64,000 nucleotides of DNA. Origin: Viola odorata (Eukaryota > Streptophyta > Magnoliopsida > Malpighiales > Violaceae). The stretch's first letter is position 1; the number at the start of each line of letters is the position of its first letter. The stretch spans positions 44,401,656-44,465,655 of the forward strand of contig OY829539.1 in the NCBI GenBank assembly GCA_963691705.1, read 5' to 3'. The translations under genes and the position numbers were made by a program. Below are positions 63,901-64,000 of this stretch, piece by piece. The notes beneath the pieces were generated by a model. The model was not told the DNA's origin and did not search any database. It saw nothing but the letters and a program-made list of their open reading frames with translations.

Positions 63901-64000
63901 TGTTGATACCCGAATTTTGACGCCATTTTTAATTAAGTTTAGCATTTCCGTCATTTTATTTAACTTACTGTCATTTCTAATTAATTTACTATCGTTAGCA
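63901..64000 (+). mobile_element. Start of a further Tat/Ogre-like LTR
   Basis: TGTTGATACCCGAATTTTGA and the next 80 bp match the start of the solo LTR at 30719 with few differences. The window ends inside it, so it may be a solo LTR or the end of a full element. Confidence 0.88.

Overview
This is nuclear DNA of a flowering plant, most likely a eudicot. The evidence is an intron-rich gene with GT-AG junctions, a plant-type PLS/E pentatricopeptide-repeat gene, Tat and Athila Ty3/gypsy retrotransposons, PIF/Harbinger, MULE-like and Stowaway DNA transposons, and AT-rich intergenic DNA. The species cannot be named from the sequence. Only one host gene looks intact: a ten-exon cytosolic 2-phosphoglycolate phosphatase (PGLP2 type) at 52540-55731 (+). 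A second host gene, a PPR gene at 777-3297 (-), is broken by a 13-bp tandem duplication and a CGA-to-TGA nonsense change.

Layout. 1-770: MITE end and low-complexity DNA. 777-3297: PPR pseudogene. About 3562-4727: non-autonomous Harbinger-like element with an ORF1 scrap. 4793-5889: element with about 230-bp terminal inverted repeats (TIRs) that carries a piece of glutamine-PRPP amidotransferase (a Pack-MULE candidate). 6409-7260: Stowaway-like element. 8059-17349: a 9.3-kb PIF/Harbinger-type element with matching ends and a TAG target duplication; it holds a four-exon transposase, a Myb/SANT ORF1 with one stop, palindrome arrays and a Transposase_32-type ORF. 17353-18450: LINE remnant. 19399-21889: solo LTR. 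23550-48381: one large Tat/Retand-type insertion with TATTT target duplications. Inside it lie a second rearranged Tat copy, a 3.7-kb solo LTR (in the integrase) and an 11.2-kb Athila element. 48704-49800: MITEs. 50045-51626: a second long-TIR element carrying a DUF1639-like gene piece. 52540-55731: PGLP2. 56209-59371: nested MITEs. 60000-61030: degenerate Transposase_32/Athila-ORF-like remnant. 62985-63690: minisatellite. 63901-64000: start of another LTR of the same family as the two solo LTRs.

The repeats form a readable stratigraphy. The outer Tat LTRs differ by roughly 7% by eye, while the Athila LTR copies differ at about nine of 564 positions (1.6%), so Athila arrived later. The solo LTR postdates the Tat integrase it interrupts.

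The most unusual items are the two gene-capturing long-TIR elements, the large Harbinger element with inverted palindrome arrays around its transposase, and the A-B-A mosaic of two Tat copies with duplicated antisense ORFs. No CRISPR, operon or prokaryotic feature is present. I recognised no tRNA or rRNA gene, but a computed search was not possible.
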